DNA from: Actinomyces sp. oral taxon 414
GTDB lineage: Bacteria; Actinomycetota; Actinomycetes; Actinomycetales; Actinomycetaceae
Length of the DNA: 64,000 nt
Assembly: GCF_001278845.1 (NCBI RefSeq)
Contig: NZ_CP012590.1
Location: forward strand, 3,720,001-3,784,000
Direction of reading: 5' to 3'
Program-made: the position numbers and the translations under genes
Notes under the pieces: model-generated
Seen by the model: the letters and a program-made list of their open reading frames with translations, nothing else
What the model was told of the DNA's origin: nothing
Database searches by the model: none
In this document: in pieces, positions 40,900 to 49,816 of the stretch
How the letters are laid out: the number at the start of each line of letters is the position of its first letter
Position numbering within the stretch: position 1 is the stretch's first letter

Positions 40900-42267
40900 T
40901 CAGGCGGCCGCCGCCTCGTCGCGGCGGGAACCGCTCTCCAGAAGGGCCCCGACGGCGGCGGCCAGCCGGTCGAGGGCCTCGTCGAGGACGGCGCGGGAGC
41001 AGGCCACATTGATCCGGGTGAAGCCCTCGCCGCCCTCCCCGAAGATGGCGCCGTCGTCGAGCCACAGCCCCGCCCGGCGCAGGATGAACTCGTCCAGCTC
41101 GCGCGGCTCCAGGCCGGAGCGCTCCAGCAGCCCGTGGCAGTCGAGCCACAGCAGGTAGGTGCCCTCCGTGGGCGTCGCCTCGATCCCCGGGATCCGGGCG
41201 AGCCGGGCCACGACGTGCTCGTGGGCCGCCGCGATGTGCTCGCGCAGCTCCTCCAGCCAGGCGTCCCCGCTCTCGTAGGCGGCGCGGCAGGCTGTCAGGC
41301 CCAGCGCATTGGGCTGGGAGTAGCCCAGCGCGCCCAGCTCGGCCCGGAAGCGGGCGCGCAGACCGGCGTCGGGGATGAGGATATTGGCGACCTGCAGCCC
41401 CGCCAGGTTGAAGGCCTTCGACGGCGAGGTGCAGGTGATCGTGCGGGCGGCGACGTCCCCGCCCAGCGAGGCGAAGGGCGTGGTGCGCCGGCCGGGCAGG
41501 GCCAGGTCGGCGTGGATCTCATCGGAGACCACCACGACGCCGTGCCTGCCCGTCACCTCCGCCAGCTCGGCCAGCTCCTGGCGGCTCCACACCCGGCCCA
41601 CCGGGTTGTGCGGGTTGCACAGGAGCAGCAGGCGGGCGCCGGTGCGCGCCAGCGCCTCCTCCAGGGCGGCGGCGTCGCGGCGGTAGACGCCGTCGGCGTC
41701 CCGGGTCAGCGGCACCGAGACGACGGCGCGGCCATTGTCCTCGACGACCTGGCGGAAGGGGTAGTAGACGGGCTCCTCGATGACGACGGCGTCGCCCGGC
41801 CCGGTCAGGGCCCGCACCGCCAGGGCCAGGGCGGGGACCACCCCGGGGGTGACGACGTTCCAGGCGGGGTCAACGGCCCAGCCGTAGCGGCGGGCGAACC
41901 AGCCGGTCAGGGCGGCGTGGTAGGCGGCGTCGGGCTCGGTGTAACCGAAAATGCCGTGGCGCACCCGCCACAGCAGGGCGGAGGTGACCGCGGGCGCCGT
42001 GCGGTGGTCCATGTCCGCCACCCACAGGGGCAGGGCGGAGGCGGGGCGGCCGCGCTCGGCGGCGAAGTCCCACTTGAGGCTGGCGGTGCCGGTGCGGTCG
42101 TGGACGAGATCGAACTGGGAGAGGGCGGCGGGCGGGGGCGCGTCGAGTGGAACGGAGTCGCCGAGCGGGAGCGCGGCGGGGGAACCGACGGGGTCGACGC
42201 CGGCGACGGCGGGCGAGACGGCGGTGGATGGGACGGGGGCGGATGGGGCAGTAGTGGCGGTGGGCAT
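40900..42267 (-). CDS. PatB/MalY-type PLP enzyme (probable cystathionine beta-lyase)
   Basis: A 455-aa class I/II fold PLP enzyme. Signature elements are LPLWVADMDHRTAP, FGYTEPDAAYH, LLCNPHNPVGRVW, VVSDEIHADL and the PLP Lys K284 in TSPSKAFNLAG. The family includes C-S lyases that split cystathionine to homocysteine, so with the neighbouring transsulfuration enzyme it could complete a Cys-to-Met route. About 50 Ala/Pro-rich residues precede the conserved core, so a later start is possible; GAGGACC sits 8 nt before the ATG at 42267. Confidence 0.9.
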   Translation of the reverse strand: MPTATTAPSAPVPSTAVSPAVAGVDPVGSPAALPLGDSVPLDAPPPAALSQFDLVHDRTGTASLKWDFAAERGRPASALPLWVADMDHRTAPAVTSALLWRVRHGIFGYTEPDAAYHAALTGWFARRYGWAVDPAWNVVTPGVVPALALAVRALTGPGDAVVIEEPVYYPFRQVVEDNGRAVVSVPLTRDADGVYRRDAAALEEALARTGARLLLLCNPHNPVGRVWSRQELAELAEVTGRHGVVVVSDEIHADLALPGRRTTPFASLGGDVAARTITCTSPSKAFNLAGLQVANILIPDAGLRARFRAELGALGYSQPNALGLTACRAAYESGDAWLEELREHIAAAHEHVVARLARIPGIEATPTEGTYLLWLDCHGLLERSGLEPRELDEFILRRAGLWLDDGAIFGEGGEGFTRINVACSRAVLDEALDRLAAAVGALLESGSRRDEAAAA

Positions 42268-42633
42268 GGCTGGTGGTCCTCGGGTCGGCGGCCGGTGTTC
42301 CGGCCGGCGCGCTCGCGGCAGGGTCCGGGCGGTACCGGGCGGTACCGGGCGGAGCCGGGGCGCGAGCGGGCGCAGGCGGGGTTCTGACTGGGGTTTGAAC
42401 GCGACCCCGCCGGGAGGCGGCGGCGCGGAGCCGGGCGGGCGGCGACCCGCGGCTCTGACCGTATTTCTGCAACAGCGACGGCTGGCGCTGTCAGCGCATG
42501 TGCATTCGACGCATCACGAGGGCGCGCACCGGCAGGGCACGGGTCGTGGACGTCGCAGCAGTCATGGGGGAAGAGTAGCGCCGAGACGGCCCGCGCTGTC
42601 AATCGCCGCCGATCCGGCCCCTCCCCCGGCCAG

Positions 42634-42763
42634 GTTCTGGCGCTCCGGGAGGATCGTTCGCCTTCGCGCACCGGACGCCCCCGGCGACATCCGCATGATT
42701 CCGCGGCTCCGTCGAAGCGGTCGCCGGGTGCGGGGCGGAACGATCCTCCCAGAGCGCCATTCC
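42634..42763. repeat. MITE-like inverted-repeat element with GATGATTCC-type core
   Basis: Terminal arms TGGCGCTCCGGGAGGATCG and its complement with one mismatch, at about 42629-42650 and 42741-42763, bracket a core with CCGCATGATTCCGCGG. The same core occurs in the elements at 42897 and 60271, which have different arms. No ORF is supported in this part of the 42268-43223 gap. Confidence 0.65.
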
Positions 42764-42896
42764 TCACGATTCGCGGGTCCCCGCCCGCCATCGCGCCCTC
42801 CCGCACGCGCGCGACGTCCCGGACGCGGACCGCGGCCGCCGGTGCCGGCGGCGCCCGGGACGCAGACCCGTCGGGGTGCACCGCATGATCGCGGGG

Positions 42897-43107
42897 TATT
42901 GCACATCGGAGAGCGGCGCCCCCGCGGACTGATCCCGGGTTTTCCGCATGATTCCAAGGTTATTCCTAAAATGTCGATTTTTAGTGCACGGGCTCCCATG
43001 TGCAGAGGGACCCGCTCTGCACATGGGAGGATTTCACCAGCGTTGAACTCCGGGACGTTTCCGCGTGATTGCGCGGATCCTCCGGTGGCGGGTCCCGATC
43101 GAATGTG
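42897..43107. repeat. TTGCACAT/ATGTGCA element carrying a nested palindrome
   Basis: Begins TTGCACATCGGAG and ends GATCGAATGTGCA, matching the ends and much of the interior of the element at 60271-60364. It is about 115 nt longer because of an internal segment that contains a perfect palindrome, CTCCCATGTGCAGAG/CTCTGCACATGGGAG (about 42990-43028). CATGATTCC-like sequence lies on both sides of the extra segment. Confidence 0.65.
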
Positions 43108-43211
43108 CAGCACCGCCCCGACCGGCCCCGTTGCCGCACGCCCGACCGGGCCCCGCGCCGCGCATTGGGCCCGACAGCGCTCGTCCCGTTGCCACCACCC
43201 ACCCCAGCCCC

Positions 43212-43217
43212 TATGCT
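43212..43217 (+). promoter_or_regulatory. -10 box of the ABC exporter operon
   Basis: TATGCT places the transcription start at about 43224, exactly on the ATG of the leader peptide. No ribosome binding site is visible before that ATG. Confidence 0.55.
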
Positions 43218-43223
43218 GACGCC

Positions 43224-43253
43224 ATGATTGTGAAGTTCGTCGGGTCTAACTGA
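43224..43253 (+). CDS. Leaderless 9-aa leader peptide MIVKFVGSN
   Basis: An ORF of nine codons and TGA that begins where transcription is predicted to start. It ends 2 nt before a perfect 26-bp palindrome and 32 nt before a terminator-like hairpin. The next gene, 132 nt on, encodes an ABC exporter. This is the layout of ribosome-mediated attenuation, where stalling on the leader would change downstream RNA folding. The residues do not point to a limiting amino acid, so a drug or stalling-peptide response is the more natural idea. Confidence 0.5.
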   Translation: MIVKFVGSN

Positions 43254-43255
43254 CC

Positions 43256-43281
43256 CGGGCTCCGGGCGCGCCCGGAGCCCG
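43256..43281 (+). promoter_or_regulatory. Perfect 26-bp palindrome after the leader peptide
   Basis: CGGGCTCCGGGCG and its exact complement are adjacent. As RNA it would form a very stable hairpin that starts 2 nt after the leader stop codon, within reach of a ribosome paused there. Confidence 0.6.
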
Positions 43282-43285
43282 TCGA

Positions 43286-43318
43286 CCGCCGCGCCCTCCG
43301 GCGCAGGCGGCGTCATTT
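43286..43318 (+). terminator. Attenuator terminator upstream of the ABC exporter
   Basis: CCGCC-GCGCC arms pair with GGCGC-A-GGCGG around the loop CTCC, followed by CGTCATTTTG. A GC-rich stem with a short T run is the intrinsic-terminator pattern. It lies 68 nt before the exporter start. Confidence 0.55.
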
Positions 43319-43385
43319 TGTCCCCGGCGGCCCGCTGAGCCTTCGCTCGCGCCGCGCGACGACACGACCGAGACGAGAGCACTCC

Positions 43386-45422
43386 ATGACCACCCCCGCC
43401 GCCATTGCGCGCCCGAGCGACTCCGCACGCCCCAACGACCCCGCCGACCCGGTGCGCCTGGCCCGCCGGCCCCGGCGCTGGCCGCGCTTCCTCACCATTA
43501 CGGACGCCCTCTCCCCGCGGATCCTCGCCGATCCCGGCGCCTGGGTGGGCGCCCTCCTGCGCCACGCCCGGCTGCCGCTCGCCGCGGCCTCGATCCTGAG
43601 CGCGCTGAGCTACCTCGTCGTCGGCCTCATCCCCGCCGTCCTGGGCGCGGTGGTGGACACCGGCCTCGCCCACGGCCTGACCGCCCGCCTCCTGCCGGGC
43701 CTGGCGGCCCTGGTCGGGCTCGGCCTGCTGGGCGCCGTCGTCGGCTCCCTCGCCGAGATGTTCTCCATGGGCGCCTGGGCCTGCGGCTGGCAGCCCAGCG
43801 GCCGCGGCGCCGCCCACCGCCTGGGCGAGCACCCCCGCGCCGTGACCCGCGCCATGGCCGGCGGCGACGTTGTGTCCACCGTCACCACCGACGCCGACGC
43901 CATCGGCGAGCTCATGTACTTCGCCTCCAACGTCATCGCCTCCCTCATCGCCACCCTCGTCGTCGGCGTGCTCATGGTGCGCATGGACGCCGGGCTGGGC
44001 CTGCTCGTCCTGCTGGGAGTTCCGGTCGTCCTGCTCCTCATCGCCGGCCTGCTCAAGCCCCTCAACCGCCGCATGTCCCACCAGCGCGAGGAGCAGGGCC
44101 GGCTGACCACCGTGACCACCGACGTCGTCGCCGGCCTGCGAGTCCTGCGCGGCATCGGCGGGGAGCCCGTCTACTCGGCCCGCTACGCCGAGGCCTCCGC
44201 CCGCGTGCGCGACGCCGGCATCAAGGTCGCCTCCACCCAGGCGCTGCTGGCCGCCATCCGCGCCGGGGCGCCCATGATTCTCACCGCCGTCGTCGTGGGG
44301 GCCACCGCCTCGGCGGCCCTGGACGGGCGGCTGAGCGCCGGCGAATTCGTCGCCTTCTACGGCTACACCACCTTCCTCATCTGGCCCATGGGCGCCCTGG
44401 CCGACCTCATGCAGTTCATGACCCGCGCCTGGGTGGGCACCAAGAAGGTCGCCCGCATCGCCGCCACCGCGCCCCTGGTCGACGACGGCGCCGTCGACCC
44501 GGACGCCCGCCTGGACCCGGGCGGCGACCTCGTGGACACCGCCACCGGGGTGCGACTGCGCGGCGGGGCCATGACCGGCCTGGTGTGCGCCCGGCCCGGC
44601 GCGTCGGCCGCCCTGGCCGAGCGCCTGGGGAGGCCCGACGACACCGCCGCCGTCACACTGGGGGGCACCGACCTGCGCCGCGTGCCCGTCGCCGAGGTGC
44701 GGCGCGCCGTCGTCGTCTCGGGGGCCCGCGCCGAGGCCTTCGCCGGGCCGCTGGCGGGCGAGGTCCTCGGCGAGGCGGTGCCGCTCGCGCCGGCGCGCGA
44801 CCTGGAGGAGCTCGTGGCCCTGTACTCCGGGCCGCTGCGGCCCGACGCCACTCGCGCCCCCGCGCCCCTGACCCCCGAGCGGAAGGCCGACGCCGCCCGG
44901 GCCCTCCGGGTCGCCGCCGCCGGGGACGTCGTGGACTCCCTCGGCGGACTGGAGGGGCAGCTGGCGGAGAAGGCCCGCAACCTCTCCGGCGGGCAGCGCC
45001 AGCGCGTGGCCCTGGCCCGGGCCGTCGCCCGCCGCGCCCCCGTGCTCGTCCTCGTCGAGCCGACGAGCGCCCTGGACTCCCACACGGAGGCCCTTGTGGC
45101 CCGGCGGCTGCGCGCCGAGCGGGAGGGGCTGACCACCGTCGTCGTCACCGCCTCCCCGCTGCTGCTGGGCCGATGCGACGAGGTCGTGCTCCTGGAGGCG
45201 CAGGACGGCGCCGCGGGGGCCGGGGGCGCCGGAAAGGCCGGGGCCGGAGCCGCGGAAGGCGCCGGGGCTGCAGAGGGGACCCGGAGCGCCGCGGGGGGCG
45301 GCCTGCGCGAACTCGCCCGCGGCACCCACCGCGAGCTGAGCGCCCTGGCGGCCTACGCGGCCGTCGTTGGGCGGGGAGGCGCCGTGCGGGAGGACGCCGT
45401 GCGGGGAGGCGGGGCTTCATGA
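43386..45422 (+). CDS. ABC exporter half-transporter with degenerate ATP site
   Basis: A 678-aa permease-ATPase half of a type IV ABC exporter. A transmembrane domain occupies about residues 50-360. In the nucleotide-binding domain, the Walker A position reads ARPGAS near residue 402 and lacks the Lys. The Walker B Asp is replaced by Val (VLVLVE, V557 E558), while the signature LSGGQRQR (533-540) is intact. It therefore needs its partner, encoded next with a 4-nt overlap, to form one working ATP site. The C-terminal 50 residues are Ala/Gly-rich. The substrate is unknown; drug, peptide or lipid export is usual for the family. It lies downstream of the leader/attenuator. Confidence 0.92.
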   Translation: MTTPAAIARPSDSARPNDPADPVRLARRPRRWPRFLTITDALSPRILADPGAWVGALLRHARLPLAAASILSALSYLVVGLIPAVLGAVVDTGLAHGLTARLLPGLAALVGLGLLGAVVGSLAEMFSMGAWACGWQPSGRGAAHRLGEHPRAVTRAMAGGDVVSTVTTDADAIGELMYFASNVIASLIATLVVGVLMVRMDAGLGLLVLLGVPVVLLLIAGLLKPLNRRMSHQREEQGRLTTVTTDVVAGLRVLRGIGGEPVYSARYAEASARVRDAGIKVASTQALLAAIRAGAPMILTAVVVGATASAALDGRLSAGEFVAFYGYTTFLIWPMGALADLMQFMTRAWVGTKKVARIAATAPLVDDGAVDPDARLDPGGDLVDTATGVRLRGGAMTGLVCARPGASAALAERLGRPDDTAAVTLGGTDLRRVPVAEVRRAVVVSGARAEAFAGPLAGEVLGEAVPLAPARDLEELVALYSGPLRPDATRAPAPLTPERKADAARALRVAAAGDVVDSLGGLEGQLAEKARNLSGGQRQRVALARAVARRAPVLVLVEPTSALDSHTEALVARRLRAEREGLTTVVVTASPLLLGRCDEVVLLEAQDGAAGAGGAGKAGAGAAEGAGAAEGTRSAAGGGLRELARGTHRELSALAAYAAVVGRGGAVREDAVRGGGAS

Positions 45423-47188
45423 GCGCCGTCCGCCTGCCCGTGGCCGACGCCGCCGCCGTCCGCCGCCGCGTCACCGCCCTCCTGGCCGAGCACCGCGCCG
45501 CCGTCGCGGGCGTCGCCCTGGCCCAGCTCGCGGCGGCCGCCGCCGGGGTGGCCATCCCGCGGGTGCTGGGGGAGATGGTCGACGTCGTCGGGCGCGGCGG
45601 GCCCGGGGCCGCCGGGAGGCTGCACGGGCTCATCGCCGTCGTCGTCGCCCTGGCCGCCGCCAACGCCCTGCTGACCGGCGGCGGGGAGTACCTGGCCCGG
45701 ATCCTGGGCGAGCGGGTCTTCGCCGAACTGCGCGAGCGCCTCGTCGCCGCCGCCATGCGCCTGCCGCTGAGCGTCGTCGAATCCGCCGGCACCGGCGACC
45801 TGCTGGGGCGCACCAGCCACGACCTGGAATCCATCCGCTTCGTCGTGCGCCGCGGCGTGAGCCAGATCCTCGTCATCGTGCTCACCATCGTCTCCGTCAC
45901 GGCGGCCGCGCTGCTGACCTCCCCCGCGCTGGGGGCGTGCATGCTGGTGGCGGCGGTCCTGGCCGTCCCGGTCGGCCGCTGGTACCTGCTGCGCGTGGTG
46001 CCCGGCTACAAGGCCATGAACGGCCTGTGGGCGGAGTTCGACGGGATCGTCGCCGAGACCGCCGAGCAGGCGGACACGGTCGACGCCCAGGGCCTGGGCC
46101 AGCGCCGCAACCAGGTCCTCGACCGCGCCCTGCGAGAGGTCTGGCTCACCGAGCAGTACGCCCTGTGGCTGCGGTGCGTGCTCGTCGCCGTCCTGGCCCT
46201 GGCCGTCTGCCTGCCGCTCATCGCCGTCCTGGCCTGGGGCGCCTGGCTGGTGGGGCGCGGCGCGGTCACCGTCGGCGGGGTGACGACGGTGGCCCTGTAC
46301 GCCGTCCAGCTGCGCGAGCCGGTCCACGAGATCACCTTCTGGCTCGACTCCCTCCAGTCCGCCTCCGTGGCCCTGGCGCGCATCGTCGGTGTCGAGCTCG
46401 TCGAGCCGGACCGGGCGGCCACGAGCGGGCGGGTCCTGCCCGAGCCGCCGCGGGCGCGGGGGGTCTCCTACGCCTACCGCCCCGGCCACGACGTCCTGCA
46501 CGACGTGGACCTGGAGATCGTGCCCGGCGAGCGGCTCGTCGTCGTCGGTCCCTCCGGCTCGGGCAAGTCGACGCTGGGGCGCATGCTCGCCGGCATCCAC
46601 CCGCCCACGCGCGGGCGGGTCACCGTGGGTTCGGGCGGGCCCGACGGCGAGGGGACGGACCTGACGGCCCTGACGGAGGCGGCCCTGCACCGCCAGGTCG
46701 CCCTGGTCACCCAGGAGCACCACGTCTTCGCCTGCTCGCTGGCGGACAACCTGCGCATCGCTCGGGCCGACGCCGACGACGCGCAGATCGCGGAGGCGCT
46801 CGACGTCGTGGGGGCCGGGCCGTGGGTGGCCGGGCTGTCCGACGGCCTGGACACGCTCGTGGGCGCGGGCGGTATCGTCCTGGATCCCGGCCAGGCCCAG
46901 CAGGTGGCCCTGGCGCGCATCGTCCTCATGGACCCGGCCACCCTCATCCTCGACGAGGCCACCAGCCTGCTCGACGCGGGCGCGGCGCGCTCGGCCGAGC
47001 GGGCCCTGGACGCGGTGCTGACGGGTCGCACCGTCGTCGTCATCGCCCACCGGCTGGACGCGGCCGCGGCGGCCGACCGGGTCGCCGTCGTCATCGACGG
47101 GCGGATCGTCGAGCTCGGGCCGCACGAGGAGCTGGTGGCCGCCGGCGGGCAGTACACGAGGCTCTGGGAGGCCTGGTCGGGTGCGTGA
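45419..47188 (+). CDS. ABC exporter half-transporter with intact Walker motifs
   Basis: A 589-aa partner half-transporter. The transmembrane domain is about residues 20-300. The NBD has Walker A GPSGSGKST (K383), Walker B LILDEATS and the switch His in VVIAHRL, but its signature motif is changed to LDPGQ (488-492). This complements the previous protein: its Walker motifs with the partner's LSGGQ make the catalytic site, and the other site is degenerate. Such asymmetry is known in heterodimeric exporters such as TM287/288 and BmrCD. The ATG overlaps the upstream stop by 4 nt. Confidence 0.93.
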   Translation: MSAVRLPVADAAAVRRRVTALLAEHRAAVAGVALAQLAAAAAGVAIPRVLGEMVDVVGRGGPGAAGRLHGLIAVVVALAAANALLTGGGEYLARILGERVFAELRERLVAAAMRLPLSVVESAGTGDLLGRTSHDLESIRFVVRRGVSQILVIVLTIVSVTAAALLTSPALGACMLVAAVLAVPVGRWYLLRVVPGYKAMNGLWAEFDGIVAETAEQADTVDAQGLGQRRNQVLDRALREVWLTEQYALWLRCVLVAVLALAVCLPLIAVLAWGAWLVGRGAVTVGGVTTVALYAVQLREPVHEITFWLDSLQSASVALARIVGVELVEPDRAATSGRVLPEPPRARGVSYAYRPGHDVLHDVDLEIVPGERLVVVGPSGSGKSTLGRMLAGIHPPTRGRVTVGSGGPDGEGTDLTALTEAALHRQVALVTQEHHVFACSLADNLRIARADADDAQIAEALDVVGAGPWVAGLSDGLDTLVGAGGIVLDPGQAQQVALARIVLMDPATLILDEATSLLDAGAARSAERALDAVLTGRTVVVIAHRLDAAAAADRVAVVIDGRIVELGPHEELVAAGGQYTRLWEAWSGA

Positions 47189-47216
47189 GGGAGCGGCGGT
47201 GATACGCGGGACGACC

Positions 47217-47318
47217 GGGCTCCGACCTGCTTGAGCGCGTGAGGGCGCGGGGCGGGCAGGCGCGGTGGCCGGGCTCCGGCCCGGTTGAGCGCGTGAGGGC
47301 GCGGGGCGGGTCCGACGC
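47217..47318 (+). repeat. Imperfect direct repeat after the ABC operon
   Basis: Two copies of about 48 nt each contain TTGAGCGCGTGAGGGCGCGG, at about 47217-47264 and 47270-47318. Further on, GCGCTGGGCTCGCAT plus a GCAAG ending recurs at 47459 and 47501, and CCCCCGGCGCGGCGGGGT recurs at 47763 and 47822. The 47189-48091 gap is built largely of such small duplications and contains no supportable gene. Confidence 0.65.
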
Positions 47319-47658
47319 CGGGGACGGCGGGCGCGTGTCCGTCCGCGCCGGGCTTCCTCGTGGCCGCGGCGCCCCGGGGGGAGTCGATTCGGTGATGTCG
47401 CCTCAGGTCGCATTGTGCGAGGTGGGCCGGCGAGAATCGAGCGCAGCCGGATTTCGTCGCGCTGGGCTCGCATGGCGCAAGCGGGGATGGATTGTGTTGC
47501 GCTGGGCTCGCATTACGCAAGCCGGGCTCAGCGCGTGTCGGCCCCGACCAGCCCCGGGCTCGGTCCGCGCCGCCCCGGGAATCGGCCGGGAGCCGGCTCG
47601 GGGTCGTCGCTGACCCGGTCCTGGCCCCCGCCCCATCCCGGCCCGCCCCGGCCGGGTT

Positions 47659-47752
47659 CGCGAGATCGTCACTTAACCCGCGAGAACGTCTGCTAGAGGT
47701 ACGTGCTCGCGGGTTAAGTGACGATCTCGGCGGTTACCCGACGATCTCGCGG
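47659..47752 (-). repeat. Dispersed palindromic element, copy 2
   Basis: Near-perfect inverted repeat with arms of about 29 nt (CGAGATCGTCACTTAACCCG and on) around the loop CTGCTAGAGGT. It is the reverse complement of the element at 6610-6724, 41 kb away. Confidence 0.85.
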
Positions 47753-48091
47753 CCCGGCGACACCCCCGGCGCGGCGGGGTCCGGCATGTGGGTGAAACTG
47801 AAATGCACGCGGGCACCGACGCCCCCGGCGCGGCGGGGTTCGATTTCCCGACCCCCGCCCGTGAGATCAACGTGAACGAGCGCACCGGCGCCGGGGCGAG
47901 GATCCGGCGGCAAGGATGGCGGTGCGGCCCGCCCGACCCCGTCCCGGCTTTCCACGATGCGGGAGAGAAGGCTTGTTGCCGGTGATGTCGGATACCGGGA
48001 CGTGATCTTCGGCCCGGAGTCGCAGAAGTTCACCCCGAGGGGTCCGCGGCGGGGCGCGATCTTCCCGCCCGCGGCGTCTTGAAGCTCATGC

Positions 48092-49198
48092 TCACTTGAT
48101 CCGGTACCACCGTCTTTCAACCTTGTTGAGGAGCTGGCGCGCTCGTTCCAGATTCCCTTTGGTGATATATGCGTTCACGATCTTGACGATCTTCCACATG
48201 ACCCCTAAAGAAAACCCCCCGGCAAAAATCGGCCAGAGTGATTTAAGTTGTCTTAACGCAACCCCTGCAGGACTTTGGGCGAGAGTTGCCGTTGGCTGGA
48301 TCAAGAAGATTGCAATCAGAAGCACGCAGGTTGCAACGACCACGGCCCTTGTCGTGGTCGGAATCCGTCTCTCCACCTCTATGAAGGCTCGATACGGATG
48401 AGCCGGAGATATGCCCACATCCTTCCAGTACGTAATAAGGAATGATTCTCGCCCCCTGGACAGCCGTCGATCGAGGTACTTGATCCACGAGTCGCCCTCC
48501 AGGACTCGAATGTATTCGGGTATGGGACTGGTCCGAACCTCCCTGTATTGCGCAGAAGTGATCAAGAAGCCATTGACTCGACGCGGATTCATGACTTTAG
48601 AGAAATCCACAGGAAGATCGTCGTCGCCTTTTTCACGGAACTCGTTGAAGCGCAGGTCGCACAGGGCGTAGGAGTTCCGGTGAGCGCCAGTCCGCCATGT
48701 CCACATCCGGTTCGGATCGTGAGTCGTCGTTCTCACTCGAAGATACAGGCGGGTTCCGGCTTCAAGAGTCATGGGGCCGGTGGACACCGTCCATGACCTG
48801 GAGCGGATCTCAGGTTTGTCTACTTCCTGATATATGGATCGATTGATATCGATATCGGTGAGCAGCAGGGGACCGACGTCGTCGTTCACCCACGTTCCGC
48901 TATCGTCTCGATTCATGTGAAGATCACTGCTGCCGAAGACGAGTGAGCATAGTGTCTCACTTTCTCTCATCATCGGCATTAAATCGGTAAGCTTGTCATT
49001 GTCCGGCAGAAATGGAATGCGCAATTCGAATTTGACGGACCGATCCTTCACGTCTTCAGTGAGATTACAGCAAACTCCGATGTCGCACAGGTATACGTGC
49101 CGACGGAACAACGAGGGCAGAACCCATATGTTCAGGTCGACCCGCTCGACGACGATAGGCGCAGACCCATTGCTGCGCAGCAGGGCGAAACTGGACAT
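48092..49198 (-). CDS. Unknown protein with two C-terminal membrane segments
   Basis: A 368-aa protein of unrecognised family. Residues 1-275 are soluble and mixed alpha/beta. Two hydrophobic segments follow: VVVATCVLLIAIFLI (about 280-300) and WPIFAGGFSLGVMW (about 316-332). The tail is basic (GNLERARQLLNKVERRWYRIK-like). Its base composition is far less GC-rich than its neighbours, with many A/T-ending codons, so it was probably acquired. The ATG at 49198 follows AAGGTGG. It lies between a palindromic repeat and a GNAT gene in an accessory-looking segment. No function is assigned. Confidence 0.75.
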   Translation of the reverse strand: MSSFALLRSNGSAPIVVERVDLNIWVLPSLFRRHVYLCDIGVCCNLTEDVKDRSVKFELRIPFLPDNDKLTDLMPMMRESETLCSLVFGSSDLHMNRDDSGTWVNDDVGPLLLTDIDINRSIYQEVDKPEIRSRSWTVSTGPMTLEAGTRLYLRVRTTTHDPNRMWTWRTGAHRNSYALCDLRFNEFREKGDDDLPVDFSKVMNPRRVNGFLITSAQYREVRTSPIPEYIRVLEGDSWIKYLDRRLSRGRESFLITYWKDVGISPAHPYRAFIEVERRIPTTTRAVVVATCVLLIAIFLIQPTATLAQSPAGVALRQLKSLWPIFAGGFSLGVMWKIVKIVNAYITKGNLERARQLLNKVERRWYRIK

Positions 49199-49234
49199 GA
49201 TCCACCTTACCGACCCGGGCTGTACACTATTAAC

Positions 49235-49816
49235 CTAGGCCGCGCGCCGAGAAGTCAACGAGAGGGCGCCGACGTTGACCCACTTCAGAACCACTTCGCT
49301 CCTGCCCTCTCCGTACCTGTTGAGGTCTACTGCGATTCGCGAGAAACCCCGAGGAACGAACAGCCTCTCCAGCTCTGCCGCCCGGTCTTCGCGCACCGTC
49401 ACAATTGCGTGATCACGATCCGCAAGGTACCAATCCTCGATTCGACGATCGAGAAGACTGCCACCTATGCCGAGACCACGAAAACGCCGATGGACCCAGA
49501 ACGTGCTCAGCTTCACGCGCGAGCACCCCTTCAACGTTTCCGATGCCAGAGCCACCGGCCCGAAATCTGAGACCTCGGCGACATGAGCGACAGCATATCC
49601 GTTCAGCGCGTCTTCAAGACGGGCGAGCAGCTTCTCCGCCCCCCGTGGGTACAATGAGTCAACGAGGACACCCACCGTCGGCATGAGAATGTCCAGATCA
49701 GCGAGCTTCAAAGGGCGAATACGCACATTGCGGCCAACCGTGCTTCGCAGCAACCTCGGCACGCGCGACACAGGGGCACGGAGCATAGTCACACTAGCGG
49801 TTCCCAATGAAAACAT
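49235..49816 (-). CDS. GNAT-family N-acetyltransferase
   Basis: A 193-aa protein. The acetyl-CoA-binding motif A is seen in LSTFWVHRRFRGLGIGGSLL (RxxGxG type), with the later beta-strand segment AIVTVRED and LFVPRGF. The segment before VRIRPLKLADLD is not typical of the domain. ATG 49816 was chosen over a TTG at 49825, but GGAGAGG touches it too closely, so 49786 is also possible. It is 36 nt upstream of, and codirectional with, the unknown membrane protein and shares its lower GC. The acceptor substrate is unknown. The 180 nt beyond its start holds nothing I can support. Confidence 0.8.
   Translation of the reverse strand: MFSLGTASVTMLRAPVSRVPRLLRSTVGRNVRIRPLKLADLDILMPTVGVLVDSLYPRGAEKLLARLEDALNGYAVAHVAEVSDFGPVALASETLKGCSRVKLSTFWVHRRFRGLGIGGSLLDRRIEDWYLADRDHAIVTVREDRAAELERLFVPRGFSRIAVDLNRYGEGRSEVVLKWVNVGALSLTSRRAA

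Noticed and set aside
42981..45329. Minus-strand ORF of 782 aa opposite the ABC exporter
   Set aside because: Gly/Gln/Val-rich antisense translation of a clear ABC transporter gene.
47189..48091. Small protein genes in the repeat-rich gap
   Set aside because: Available ORFs are Arg/Pro-rich, lack ribosome binding sites and cross the repeats.
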